From Phytopseudomonas straminea (lineage in GTDB: Bacteria > Pseudomonadota > Gammaproteobacteria > Pseudomonadales > Pseudomonadaceae): a stretch of 64,000 bases of DNA. The stretch is from positions 367,593 to 431,592 of the forward strand of contig NZ_FOMO01000002.1 of NCBI RefSeq assembly GCF_900112645.1, in the 5' to 3' direction. The notes below the pieces were generated by a model. It saw only the letters and a program-made list of their open reading frames with translations, was not told the DNA's origin and made no database searches. This document shows, piece by piece, positions 27,173 to 36,198 of the stretch (position 1 is its first letter; every line of letters starts with the position of its first letter). The translations under genes were made by a program, and so were the position numbers.

Positions 27173-27188
27173 TTAGACCAAAGTCTAA
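27173..27188. promoter_or_regulatory. Inverted repeat TTAGAC-N4-GTCTAA upstream of yjcH-actP
   Basis: A perfect 6-bp dyad around CAAA is placed as expected for an activator site of the acetate operon. A second, weaker half-like copy (GACTAAGGTC on the minus strand) is about 20 bp closer to the gene. Acetate uptake in pseudomonads is controlled by the CrbS/R (MxtR/ErdR) two-component system. Linking this dyad to it is inference. Confidence 0.45.
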
Positions 27189-27194
27189 TGCGGC

Positions 27195-27539
27195 TTAACG
27201 CCGCTGTTCGTACTGATGGCTGCCCTGCCCCGGATACCTCTGCACTTCATAGCCATTGGGATACTCGGTGCTCTGGCGGATGCCGCCGCGGGTCTCGAAG
27301 GTGGAGCTGCTTTGCCCGCTTTCATAACGGCGGGTGTTGATGCCTTGTGGCAGGCGCTGACCGCCATAAAGGTTGTATTGCTCCTGGCGCTCGTAGGTAT
27401 CGACGCTACCGCTCGCCCCGGGGCTGACGTACGACTTGGGAATCACGCGGATGGTTTGCGGCGCGCGCTCATCAGCCAGCGCGGCAGAAGCGCCGGCCAT
27501 GACGGCTAGCGCCAGAGTAAGACCGATCAGTGCCTTCAT
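27195..27539 (-). CDS. Small exported protein, 114 aa
   Basis: A signal peptide (MKALIGLTLALAVMAGASAALA) is followed by a polar mature part rich in Tyr, Gln, Ser, Gly and Arg (YERQEQYNLYGGQRLPQG). It has no membrane helix and I do not recognise a family. The ATG at 27539 has GGAG upstream. It is likely periplasmic or secreted. Confidence 0.75.
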   Translation of the reverse strand: MKALIGLTLALAVMAGASAALADERAPQTIRVIPKSYVSPGASGSVDTYERQEQYNLYGGQRLPQGINTRRYESGQSSSTFETRGGIRQSTEYPNGYEVQRYPGQGSHQYEQRR

Positions 27540-27607
27540 TGTGAACTCCGATCCGGGCGCCAGAGCGCCTGCAATGCATGTCTGCCTGAGACAGCACGCG
27601 CACCGAA

Positions 27608-28180
27608 TCATTTGCGGGTCAGCGCCTCGCCGATACCATAAAAGTGACCGCCGGCCACATGATGAAGGCTGCGCCAGGCAGGATCAGCATCTTCGAAGTG
27701 CCAGCGTCCGTCGCGAAACACACGATCATCGGCCCAAGCCGCGGTGACCTCGCCGATAAACAGGTCATACGCCTGCTGATTATGGGGCTCGGGAATCAGC
27801 CGGCAGGCCAGCCACGCCGAACAGCCAGCCACGAACGGTAAATCTGCGTCACCCAGGGCAAACAGCTCGACACCGCTGGCGGCCAGCTTGCCGGGCTCAT
27901 CACTAAGGCTGCGCGAGCCGACCTGATAGGTCAGCTCCAGCTGCGCGGCGGTCGGTATCTGGATGACGAACTGACCGCTACCCTCGACCAGCCCGCGAGT
28001 GGCGGTGCTCTTGTCGAGCACCACGGTGAGCTTGGGCGGGTCGAAATCCAGCGCGCAGGCCCAGGCGGCGGCCATCACCCCGTCGACGCCGTCATGACGG
28101 GCAGACACCAGCACGGTCGGCCCATGGTTGAGCAGGCGGTAGGCCTTGTCCAGGTCCACGGGCTTGATCGAAATATACAT
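27608..28180 (-). CDS. Flavin reductase-like domain protein
   Basis: This 190-residue protein matches the FMN-binding split-barrel flavin reductase family (HGPTVLVSARHDGVDGVMAAAW, PPKLTVVLDKSTATRGLVE, GSGQFVIQIPT). Such proteins reduce flavins with NAD(P)H or are oxidoreductases of unknown substrate. The start at 28180 has AGGTG upstream. It is divergent from the amidase gene with a 196-bp gap. Confidence 0.87.
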   Translation of the reverse strand: MYISIKPVDLDKAYRLLNHGPTVLVSARHDGVDGVMAAAWACALDFDPPKLTVVLDKSTATRGLVEGSGQFVIQIPTAAQLELTYQVGSRSLSDEPGKLAASGVELFALGDADLPFVAGCSAWLACRLIPEPHNQQAYDLFIGEVTAAWADDRVFRDGRWHFEDADPAWRSLHHVAGGHFYGIGEALTRK

Positions 28181-28376
28181 CGCGGCACCTCGCTGAAAAC
28201 CAGGTGACACTTTATAGCATCCTTGCACTGTGCAGAAAATTGAACGCCAGGGGCTGCACCTTCTGCACGGCGGGCACTAGAATCGGCCTCCGATCGGCTG
28301 CAAGTAAGCCGCTATCCAACCGGGCATCTGGCACACAAATAACATCGCCGGCCCGCGAGCCATAAGGGGTGACAGC

Positions 28377-30077
28377 ATGTTCGAGGTAACCGAAGTCTCC
28401 ATCGCCGAGCTGCGCGCAGCGCTCGAGGCCGGCCGCACCACCGCGGTCGAGCTGGTAAAGGCTTATCTGGCGCGGATCGATGCCTATGACGGCGCCGCTA
28501 CGCCCACCAAGCTCAACGCCGTGGTGGTTCGCAACCCCGATGCCCTGCAGGAAGCCGAAGCCTCCGATGCCCGCCGCGCTTGCGGCGAGCTGCTGAGCCC
28601 GCTGGATGGCATTCCCTACACAGCTAAGGACAGCTACCTGGTCAAGGGCCTGACCGCTGCATCGGGCAGCCCGGCCTTCAAGGATCTGGTCGCCCAGCGC
28701 GACGCCTTCACCATCGAGCGCCTGCGTGCCGCGGGCGCCATCTGCCTGGGCAAGACCAACATGCCGCCAATGGCCAATGGCGGTATGCAGCGCGGCGTGT
28801 ATGGCCGTGCGGAAAGCCCTTACAACGTCAAGTACCTCACCGCGCCGTTCGCCTCCGGTTCGTCCAACGGTGCCGGTACCGCAACGGCGGCAAGCTTCTC
28901 CGCGTTCGGCCTGGCCGAGGAAACCTGGTCGAGCGGTCGTGGGCCGGCCTCGAACAACGGCCTGTGCGCCTACACGCCGTCGCGCGGGGTGATTTCGGTG
29001 CGTGGCAACTGGCCGCTGACGCCGACCATGGACGTGGTAGTGCCCTATGCCCGCAGCATGAGCGACCTGCTCGAAGTGCTCGACGTAGTGGTCGCCGATG
29101 ACGCAGATACCCGCGGCGACCTGTGGCGCCTGCAGCCCTGGGTACCAATCCCGAAAGCCTCGGACATTCGCCCGGCGTCCTATCTCGATCTGGCAGCCAA
29201 GCCCGAAGCCTTGAAAGGCAAGCGCCTGGGTGTGCCACGCATGTACATCAACAAGGACGAGCTGGCCGGCACCAGCGAGAAGCCCGGCATCGGCGGCCCG
29301 ACCGGCCAGCGTATCCACACCCGCGCCTCGGTGATCGACCTCTGGGAACAGGCCCGCGCGGCGTTGGAAAGCGCCGGCGCCACGGTGGTCGAAGTGGATT
29401 TCCCGCTGGTGTCCAACTGCGAGGGCGACCGCCCCGGCGCGCCGACCGTTTACAACCGCGGCCTGGTGTCCCGCGAGTTTCTGCATGATGAGCTCTGGGA
29501 GCTGTCCGGCTGGGCGTTCGATGATTTCCTGCGCGCCAATGGTGACCCCAAGCTAAACCGCCTGGCCGATGTCGATGGACCGCAGATCTTCCCCCATGAT
29601 CCCGGCACCCTGCCCAATCGTGAAGATGACCTGGCCGCCGGCATGGACGAGTACGTGCGCATGGCCCAGCGCGGCCTCAAGGCCTGGGACGAGATCGCTA
29701 GCGTGCCGGACGGCCTGCGCGGCCTGGAAAAAACCCGCCAGCTCGACCTCGAACAGTGGATGGACGAACTGGGGCTGGACGCCGTGCTGTTCCCCACCGT
29801 CGCCGACGTGGGCCCGGCCGATGCCGACGTGAATCTCGAGTCGGCGGACATCGCCTGGAGCAATGGTATTTGGGTCGCCAATGGCAACCTCGCCATCCGC
29901 CATCTCGGTGTGCCGACCGTGACCGTGCCCATGGGCGTGATGGCCGATATCGGCATCCCGGTCGGCCTGACCTTCGCCGGCCGCGCCTACGACGACAACG
30001 CGCTGCTGCAGCTGGGCTCGGCTTTCGAGGCGACCGGCAGCAAGCGGCAGATCCCACCACGCACGCCGCCGCTCTAA
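28377..30077 (+). CDS. Amidase-signature family enzyme
   Basis: This 566-residue amidase has the Ser-cisSer-Lys layout of the family: Lys84 (YTAKDS), the cis-serine in GSSNG (162-163) and a probable nucleophile near Ser186 (EETWSSGRGPAS). The nucleophile motif departs from the usual TDTGGS, so it belongs to a divergent branch. It hydrolyses an amide, and the substrate is unknown. The start follows GGGGTGACAGC. Confidence 0.85.
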   Translation: MFEVTEVSIAELRAALEAGRTTAVELVKAYLARIDAYDGAATPTKLNAVVVRNPDALQEAEASDARRACGELLSPLDGIPYTAKDSYLVKGLTAASGSPAFKDLVAQRDAFTIERLRAAGAICLGKTNMPPMANGGMQRGVYGRAESPYNVKYLTAPFASGSSNGAGTATAASFSAFGLAEETWSSGRGPASNNGLCAYTPSRGVISVRGNWPLTPTMDVVVPYARSMSDLLEVLDVVVADDADTRGDLWRLQPWVPIPKASDIRPASYLDLAAKPEALKGKRLGVPRMYINKDELAGTSEKPGIGGPTGQRIHTRASVIDLWEQARAALESAGATVVEVDFPLVSNCEGDRPGAPTVYNRGLVSREFLHDELWELSGWAFDDFLRANGDPKLNRLADVDGPQIFPHDPGTLPNREDDLAAGMDEYVRMAQRGLKAWDEIASVPDGLRGLEKTRQLDLEQWMDELGLDAVLFPTVADVGPADADVNLESADIAWSNGIWVANGNLAIRHLGVPTVTVPMGVMADIGIPVGLTFAGRAYDDNALLQLGSAFEATGSKRQIPPRTPPL

Positions 30078-30209
30078 AACGCACGAATGCGAAGACGGGC
30101 TTGGTAAACTGCCGATCCCGTCCCGCCGGCAATCAACCGTCGTCAGCACGCAAAATATGGACCGGTAACACCGTCGTACGGCGGTGTTACCGCAACAACC
30201 AGGATCGTT

Positions 30210-30923
30210 ATGCCCGTTCACGACGAAAAACAGCTGCACGTCCTCACTGCCGCCCTCACCTGGAGCGGCTTTCGCCAGTTCCTGCCGATCTCGGCGTTCG
30301 TGGTGCTATTCGGGCTGGCATTCGGACTGGCCGCCACGCAAACCGGGCTCGGCACCGAAACCAGCCTGGTGATGAGCGCACTGGTGTTCGCCGGTGCCTC
30401 ACAATTCGCCGCGCTGGACCTGTGGGGCACCCAGGTACCGCTGGTGCCCCTGGCACTGACGGTATTCGCCATCAATGCCCGCCACCTGCTGATGGGCGCC
30501 ACGCTGTATCCCTGGCTCAGCAGCCTGCCGCCGGCCAAGCGTTATGGCGTGATGCTGGTGGCCTCGGACGCCAACTGGGCGATGTCGATGCAGGCCTTCG
30601 GCGCCGGCAAACCCGGGCTCGGGCTACTGCTCGGGGGTGGCCTGGCGTTGTGGCTGGCCTGGCTGCTGGGTACTTGGCTGGGCATCTATTTCGGCAGCGC
30701 CATCGACGACCCGGTGAGCTTTGGTCTCGACATGGTGATGGGCTGCTTCCTGCTAGCCATGGTCGTCGGCGGCCAGAAGAACCTGCGCATCCTGATCATC
30801 TGGGCCGTCGCGGCCCTCGCCTCGCTGCTGGCCTACTGGTATCTGCCCAGCAACAGCCACGTAGTGGTCGGCGCCATTGCCGGCGGGCTGCTGGGCGCCC
30901 TGTGGATGGAGAAAAAGGCATGA
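30210..30923 (+). CDS. azlC: Branched-chain amino-acid exporter subunit AzlC
   Basis: This 237-residue membrane protein has the AzlC pattern (FAGASQFAALDL, NARHLLMGATLYPWL, DANWAMSM). AzlC and AzlD form the two-subunit LIV-E exporter of branched-chain amino acids, the large subunit being this one. The azlD ATG overlaps its stop (ATGA), so the pair is one operon. Confidence 0.92.
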   Translation: MPVHDEKQLHVLTAALTWSGFRQFLPISAFVVLFGLAFGLAATQTGLGTETSLVMSALVFAGASQFAALDLWGTQVPLVPLALTVFAINARHLLMGATLYPWLSSLPPAKRYGVMLVASDANWAMSMQAFGAGKPGLGLLLGGGLALWLAWLLGTWLGIYFGSAIDDPVSFGLDMVMGCFLLAMVVGGQKNLRILIIWAVAALASLLAYWYLPSNSHVVVGAIAGGLLGALWMEKKA

Positions 30924-31231
30924 TGATGGAAACCGCCGGCTCCGGCGCGCTGATCGTCGTGATCGTCATGGCGGTGGTCACCCTGGCCACCCGTTGGGGC
31001 GGCGTGTTCGTCATGTCCTTCGTGCCGATCAACACCCGAACCCAGCAATTCATCAGCGCCATGTCCGGCTCGGTGCTGGTAGCTCTGCTTGCGCCCCTGG
31101 CCCTGGAAGGCGATGCCGGCGCCCGCCTCGCCCTGCTCGCCACCGCCATCGTCATGCTGCTGGTCAAGAAGCCGCTGGCGGCCATTGCCACCGGGATTCT
31201 GGTTGCAGCCCTGGTTCGCCACCTGATGTGA
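30920..31231 (+). CDS. azlD: Branched-chain amino-acid exporter subunit AzlD
   Basis: This 103-residue protein has three to four membrane helices (ALIVVIVMAVVTLATRWGG, VALLAPLALEG, GILVAALVRHLM) and forms the small subunit of the exporter. Three consecutive in-frame ATGs (30920, 30923, 30926) are possible starts. The first overlaps the azlC stop, and AAAAAGG precedes it. Confidence 0.9.
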   Translation: MMMETAGSGALIVVIVMAVVTLATRWGGVFVMSFVPINTRTQQFISAMSGSVLVALLAPLALEGDAGARLALLATAIVMLLVKKPLAAIATGILVAALVRHLM

Positions 31232-31347
31232 TGGCGCCACGCTCCGATCTGTTCGGATTGTGCAACATAGCTGCAACCTGTGGAGCCTATATCACGCCCC
31301 TCCTAAGCCGTAGAGTGCCGCGACGACTCTTCTCGGGACAGCTGACC

Positions 31348-32028
31348 ATGGCATCGTTCAATTTCCAGTACATCTTCGATCCGCTGTGCGGCTGGTGCTA
31401 TGCCAGTTCCCAGGCGCTGGCTACCCTGGCCGAGCGCTGGCCAGACCAGCTGGATATGCTGCCCAGCGGCCTGTTCTCCGGTGCTGGAGCCCGCACCATG
31501 TCGGCTGGTTGGGCAGCTCATGCCTGGAGCAATGATCAGCGCATCGAAGCGGCAACCGGAGAGGTGTTCAGCACGACCTACCGTGACAAGATACTGGCCG
31601 ATACCACCACGGCGTTCGACTCGACTGCCATCAACCGCGCCCTGACGGCAGCTCGGCAGATCCACCCGACAATGGAGCCGCGGTTGCTCAGGCATTTGCA
31701 GCTGGCCAGATACGTGCGTGGTGAAAACACCGCCAGAGCCGAGGTCGTCGCGTGCCTGACGACTCAGATCCTTGCAGAAGCTGGCCACCTGCGCGACAGC
31801 GAGGAACTGGCCCGGCAGCTGACATCGGACCATCAGCTTGCCCAGCAAACCGATGTGCGTGTCCAGAGCGCCCAGGTACTGATGAGCCGCTTTGGCATCC
31901 AGGGCGTGCCGCAACTGCTGGTACGGGTGGATAAGCGTACTCACTTACTGTCGACCAAGGCGCTGTACCAGGGGCCGAGTTTTTTGCTGGATGAATTGCG
32001 CGCTTTGCTCGGCAGCGACGTGGTCTGA
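31348..32028 (+). CDS. DsbA-family thioredoxin-fold protein (FrnE-like)
   Basis: This 226-residue cytoplasmic protein has the active-site CGWC at residues 14-17 (DPLCGWCYA) and a cis-proline in GIQGVPQLLV. It lacks a signal peptide, so it resembles the FrnE/2-hydroxychromene isomerase side of the DsbA family and is not periplasmic DsbA. It may act in oxidative stress or a specific redox reaction. It stands alone between azlD and the TonB-receptor remnant. Confidence 0.85.
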   Translation: MASFNFQYIFDPLCGWCYASSQALATLAERWPDQLDMLPSGLFSGAGARTMSAGWAAHAWSNDQRIEAATGEVFSTTYRDKILADTTTAFDSTAINRALTAARQIHPTMEPRLLRHLQLARYVRGENTARAEVVACLTTQILAEAGHLRDSEELARQLTSDHQLAQQTDVRVQSAQVLMSRFGIQGVPQLLVRVDKRTHLLSTKALYQGPSFLLDELRALLGSDVV

Positions 32029-32066
32029 GCGCCTCAAAGGCGCGGGCCAGTCAGGCACAGCTCGCC

Positions 32067-32345
32067 TTACAGCCGGTAGTCGAACACCAGCCCGAGTCTG
32101 CGCTACGGGCCGACATGGATGATCTCGTCATTGCGATTGTTGGTGATCTACTGCTTTTCGAACAGGCTCTTCAGGTAACCCGATAGCACCAGCTGCTCGG
32201 TCAGTGCGTATTCGCAATTGAGGTTCACCAGCATCTAGCAATCAGACACATGGGTGCCCGTTGGCAGCGACCTCGTACCGGCTGGGCGTGCGCTCCTGAT
32301 ATCACCGACCACCATCAGAGCCTTGGCGAAGCAGCAACCTGATCC
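32067..32345 (-). pseudogene. Remnant of a TonB-dependent receptor C-terminus
   Basis: Read on the minus strand in one frame this gives NEYALTEQLVLSGYL-like text. The visible parts are LVNLNCEYALTEQLVLSGYL, KSLFEKQ, ITNNRNDEIIHVG and finally GLVFDYRL followed by TAA at 32067-32069. This is the last beta-strands of a TonB-dependent outer-membrane receptor, including the NNR loop. Three in-frame TAG codons interrupt it (at 32103-32105, 32151-32153 and 32235-32237). The upstream part fades into unrecognisable sequence, so only a decayed tail remains. It adjoins the tRNA-Thr gene, a common integration and deletion point. Confidence 0.72.
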
Positions 32346-32373
32346 GAATCGGCTTAGACGACCTCCAAGAACG

Positions 32374-32405
32374 AAAAAGGCCCGCATCAAAGTGCGGGCC
32401 TTTTT
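32374..32405 (-). terminator. Terminator of tRNA-Thr
   Basis: AAAAAGGCCCGCA, a 6-nt loop, then TGCGGGCCTTTTT. Located 8 bp after the tRNA on the minus strand. The flanking A and T runs allow either direction. Confidence 0.92.
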
Positions 32406-32412
32406 CATTTTC

Positions 32413-32488
32413 TGGTGCCGGAGATAGGAATCGAACCTACGACCTTCGCGTTACGAGTGCGCTGCTCTACCGACTGAGCTACACCGGC
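32413..32488 (-). tRNA. tRNA-Thr (anticodon CGT)
   Basis: The minus strand folds as a complete cloverleaf: acceptor GCCGGTG with CTCCGGC (one mismatch), D-arm GCTC/GAGC, anticodon loop CTCGTAA, T-arm TAGG-TTCGATT-CCTA, and an encoded CCA end. Anticodon CGT reads ACG (Thr). Length is 76 nt. Confidence 0.97.
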
Positions 32489-32555
32489 GTGGGCTCGCAT
32501 TATTGGCATGCACTGCGCGGCGCTCAAGTGCTTTTTGCTGGGGCGCCGGTGACGG

Positions 32556-33395
32556 CTATTTCACCAGTTCGATGCGCTCGTCATGGATGTGGATCAGGCC
32601 CTGCTTGTAGAGGCCGCCGATGGCCTTCTTGAAGTTGCCCTTGCTGACCCGGAACATGGCGCTGATGCGCTCCGGCGCGCTCTTGTCGCTCAGCTCCAGC
32701 ACACCGCCGTTGTCGCGCAGGCGCTGCAGGATCTGTTCGCCAAGGGTGTCGGCGACTTGCTGGCCGACCGGCTGCAGGCTGAGGCTGATCTTGCCGTCGC
32801 TGCGCATTTCCTTGATGTAGCCGGGCTGGCGGATACCGCTGCGCATGAAGCCGATCACTTCGTTCTTGTGGATCAGGCCCCAGTGCTTGCCGTTGATGAT
32901 CGCCTTGAAGCCCATGTCGGTGGACTCGACCACCAGCAGGTCGACCTCTTCACCGGCCTGGTAGGTGGCCGGCACTTTGTCCAGGTAGCGGTCCAGGCGC
33001 GCGGTGGCAGTAATGCGGCGGCTGCGCTTGTCGACGAATACGTGCACCACGCAGTAATCGCCGATCTGCAGCGGGCGCTTTTCTTCCGAATGCGGCAGCA
33101 GCAGGTCCTTGGGCAGGCCCCAGTCGAGAAACAGGCCGACGCGGTTGATGTCGACGACCTTGAGGCTGGCGAACTCGCCAACCTGCACCTTGGGCTTGTC
33201 GGTGGTGGCGATCAGCTTGTCTTCGCTGTCCAGGTAGACGAACACGTTGAGCCAGTCGTCCACCTCGCTCGGCGAATCCTTGGGGATGTAGCGCTTGGGC
33301 AACAGAATCTCGCCGTCCGCCCCGCCGTCCAGATACAGACCGAAGTCGGTGTGCTTGACGACCTGCAAGGAATTCATACGTCCGATAACAGCCAT
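32556..33395 (-). CDS. cvfB: CvfB-like S1 RNA-binding protein
   Basis: This 279-residue protein of the CvfB/YitL family has tandem S1-type folds (GLYLDGGADGEILLPKRYIP, GLFLDWGLPKDLLLPHS, MGFKAIINGKHWGLIH) and a C-terminal winged helix (ISAMFRVSKGNFKKAIGGLYKQG). In staphylococci CvfB binds RNA and affects virulence genes. Its role in Pseudomonas is not established. The ATG at 33395 follows GAGGGTAGG. The longer frame to 33476 lacks a good site. Confidence 0.9.
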   Translation of the reverse strand: MAVIGRMNSLQVVKHTDFGLYLDGGADGEILLPKRYIPKDSPSEVDDWLNVFVYLDSEDKLIATTDKPKVQVGEFASLKVVDINRVGLFLDWGLPKDLLLPHSEEKRPLQIGDYCVVHVFVDKRSRRITATARLDRYLDKVPATYQAGEEVDLLVVESTDMGFKAIINGKHWGLIHKNEVIGFMRSGIRQPGYIKEMRSDGKISLSLQPVGQQVADTLGEQILQRLRDNGGVLELSDKSAPERISAMFRVSKGNFKKAIGGLYKQGLIHIHDERIELVK

Positions 33396-33551
33396 GGTAC
33401 CTACCCTCATTTTCAGGCCGGCAGTGTACCCGAGTCGTCGCCGCGAAGCCCGACCGGCAACCAGCGGTTCGTCCACTGGTCATCGAATGAACAGCGAAGC
33501 ACTCAGCGGTGATACAATGGGCGGCCATCTTGATGAATCGAGTAGGCACCT

Positions 33552-33743
33552 ATGACCGTCATGCGCGTCAAAGCATCCCACAGCAAGCCCAAGCCCGCCC
33601 CTGCCGTAGAAACCAGCGAGTCGATCGACGCTCAGGTAGCGGCGTTCCTCAAGTCCGGCGGCAAGATCCAGGAGATCGCCAAGGGCGTCAGCGGCCAGAC
33701 CAATGGCCCGGCCAGCCGACACATCACCATTTCCAAGAAGTAA
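33552..33743 (+). CDS. Small hypothetical protein, 63 aa
   Basis: This is a short basic protein with a disordered N-terminus (VKASHSKPKPAPAVETSES). A conserved-looking core follows (AQVAAFLKSGGKIQEIAKGVSGQ) and a basic end. The core could be a small nucleic-acid-binding element. I recognise no named family. It is divergent from cvfB. Confidence 0.65.
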   Translation: MTVMRVKASHSKPKPAPAVETSESIDAQVAAFLKSGGKIQEIAKGVSGQTNGPASRHITISKK

Positions 33744-33978
33744 TTTTCGTCTGTATCGACCTGCAGCGCCTTCACCCAGGCGCCAGGTCGGCAGTCCCGC
33801 CTCTCGCCCGCCCGGGCAATGATTTGAACGACTTAATTCCCATCTTCGGCGCTTGTCGCTGGCGATGAGCACACGCATGTTTCAAAATGATGACCGTCTT
33901 TTCCAGCATTGAGGTCATCGCTCGTCTGAGCCGATACGCAGTGCTGTCGTCTGTGGATCATCGTTTTAAGGAAGATAC

Positions 33979-36189
33979 GTGCGTTTTCTCAGCCCCTGGC
34001 TGCAGCGACCGGCCAGCACCGTGCTGGTACTGGTTGTCCTGTTCATCGCGTTGCCACTGCTCGGTCGCTACTCGCTGGGCTGGTCACACCCGTTCGGTTA
34101 CCTCTCCGACCTGGCCATTGGCAGCCTGCTGCTGTGGCTGGCGCTGCGTCGTCGGCTGCTCCTGGGCATTCCGCTAGCAGTGGCCTGGGTAGTCTTCAAC
34201 TTGGGCACCATCGAGCTGGTCAGCGCCGTTGGCCGCATGCCCGAGCTGGCGGACCTGCATTACCTGGCCGACGCCCAATTTCTCAGCCACTCGACCCAGG
34301 GCGGTGGCCTTACCCATCCCTGGCTGGCTGGCGCTTTGATCCTTGCGGTTCTTGCGTTCTTTGTCTTACTCGCCGCGCGCCCGCCGCTGTGCAAACCGTC
34401 AGTTGTCTGGCTGCTGGCACCCGTGGCGTTGTTCGCCGCCCATGCCGTTTACCAATATCGCAGCCCCAGCGAAGCGGACCAGTGGGTGCAATTCAATCTG
34501 CCACATAAATGGCTGGCCGAAGGCGTCAGCCTGGCCCAGCTGGGCGTCGAGGACTGGATGACCCGCGGCCAACCCCACAGCCCGCCGGATGCCAGCGGCC
34601 TGACCCGCCTGGACATGGACGGCACGCCGCTGCTCAGCGAGCCAGGCCGCGCGCGCAACGTGCTGATCATCACCCTGGAAGGCATTCCCGGTGCCTATAT
34701 CGGCGCCAGCCGTCGGGCCATCGGCAGCCCGTATCAGGAAGATCTGATGCCACGCCTGAGCGCCTGGGCCGAGCGCGGCATGCTGACCAGCGACTACGTG
34801 CTACACGCCCATCAGACCATTCGCGGTCTGTACGCAATGCTTTGCGGCGACTATGACAAGCTCAATTCGGGCACACCCAAGGGCATCGAGCTATTGAGCA
34901 ATGCCGTGCGGGCCGCCCAGTGCCTGCCGGCCCAGCTGCGTGACAATGGTTTCAGCACGCATTTTCTGCAGGGTGCCGGGCTGCGCTTCATGGCCAAGGA
35001 CCAGATCATGCCGCGCATGGGTTTCGACAAGACCCTGGGCCGCGACTGGTTCCGCAACACGCCGTACCTGGACTTCGCCTGGGGCATGGACGACAAGGCC
35101 TACTTCGAAGGCGCGCTGACTTACGTCGACGGCCTGCGTAAGCAGAAAGCGCCGTGGATGCTGACCCTGCTGACCGTCGGCACCCACCAGCCCTACTCCG
35201 CACCGGCTGACTATCTGGAACGCCATGCCAGCGCCAAACAGGCGGCTATCGCCTATCTGGACGATGCAGTGGGTGACTTCCTCGATGGCCTGCAAAAACG
35301 CGGCGTGCTCGACGACACCCTGGTGGTGGTCACCTCGGACGAATCCCACGGCATCGAAAACGTGCGCCTAGCCTCGGCCTGGGGCTTCAATCTGATGCTG
35401 GCGCCCGAGCAGGCGCAGCTGCCGTCACTCAAGCGCGGTGTGTACGGGCATATCGACCTGACCGCCTCGGTGCTCGACTACCTGGCCCTGCCGTTGCCGG
35501 CCAACATCGCCGGGCGCTCGATGCTGCGCGACTACAACCAGGGCCGCCAGATCATCTCCTACACCAACGGCCTGCTGCGTGAGCACGACGGCCAGGGCAC
35601 GCTGACCGAATGCAACTTCCAGCAGGTTTGCCGGCGCTACGCCAGTCCGGGCTTTATCGCTGCCGATGCCGCATATCTGGGCCGCGTGAGCGGCAAGCCG
35701 GCGCGCCAGGTGAGCCTGCGTGCCGAGCTGCTGGATCGCTCACTGACCGATGGCCAGGACAATCAGGTGCTGCAGTTCGCCAGCAACGCGCGCATTCGTC
35801 TGAGCCCGACGCCTGGCGACGACTGGGCCGACAACCTGATTGGAGCCCAGTATCTGGAGCTACCCAAGGGCACCCAAACCCGCGTGACCCTGAAGATCAA
35901 TGCGCTGAACATGAGCGCGGCAGGCGCCACGCTGCGCCTGAAGACCAAGGAGTTCGACCGCGACGTGCTGATCAACGTCCCGGAGATACCCGTCCTGAAA
36001 AAGGGCAAGCCGGTAGAAGTGAGCTTCGCCTTCGACAACCTGGACACCCGCAAGGCGTTCTCCTTCCACCTAGTGGGCGAAGGCAAGGGCTCCATCGAAA
36101 TCACCGACTTCAGCGTCGAAACGCGCCCCATAGAGAGCGAGATGCTAGCCGCCAAGGTCGACGAGGAAAGCGAAGAACTGACTCAGTGA
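33979..36189 (+). CDS. LTA-synthase-family membrane sulfatase
   Basis: This 736-residue protein has about five N-terminal membrane helices (to residue ~155), then a large exported alkaline-phosphatase-fold domain. The catalytic threonine is probably T280 in HAHQTIRGLY, with metal-binding NVLIITLEG before it and TSDESHG after it. In Gram-positives LtaS polymerises glycerol phosphate. Gram-negative members (OpgB-like) transfer phosphoglycerol or phosphoethanolamine to glucans or lipids. A C-terminal beta-domain (residues ~570-720) is extra. GTG start, with AAGGA 6 nt upstream. The substrate is unknown. Confidence 0.85.
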   Translation: MRFLSPWLQRPASTVLVLVVLFIALPLLGRYSLGWSHPFGYLSDLAIGSLLLWLALRRRLLLGIPLAVAWVVFNLGTIELVSAVGRMPELADLHYLADAQFLSHSTQGGGLTHPWLAGALILAVLAFFVLLAARPPLCKPSVVWLLAPVALFAAHAVYQYRSPSEADQWVQFNLPHKWLAEGVSLAQLGVEDWMTRGQPHSPPDASGLTRLDMDGTPLLSEPGRARNVLIITLEGIPGAYIGASRRAIGSPYQEDLMPRLSAWAERGMLTSDYVLHAHQTIRGLYAMLCGDYDKLNSGTPKGIELLSNAVRAAQCLPAQLRDNGFSTHFLQGAGLRFMAKDQIMPRMGFDKTLGRDWFRNTPYLDFAWGMDDKAYFEGALTYVDGLRKQKAPWMLTLLTVGTHQPYSAPADYLERHASAKQAAIAYLDDAVGDFLDGLQKRGVLDDTLVVVTSDESHGIENVRLASAWGFNLMLAPEQAQLPSLKRGVYGHIDLTASVLDYLALPLPANIAGRSMLRDYNQGRQIISYTNGLLREHDGQGTLTECNFQQVCRRYASPGFIAADAAYLGRVSGKPARQVSLRAELLDRSLTDGQDNQVLQFASNARIRLSPTPGDDWADNLIGAQYLELPKGTQTRVTLKINALNMSAAGATLRLKTKEFDRDVLINVPEIPVLKKGKPVEVSFAFDNLDTRKAFSFHLVGEGKGSIEITDFSVETRPIESEMLAAKVDEESEELTQ

Positions 36190-36198
36190 CGGGGCGGC

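Noticed and set aside
32067..32345. Readthrough or recoding of the three TAG codons in the receptor frame
   Set aside because: The gene lacks its whole upstream part, so decay is the simpler reading.
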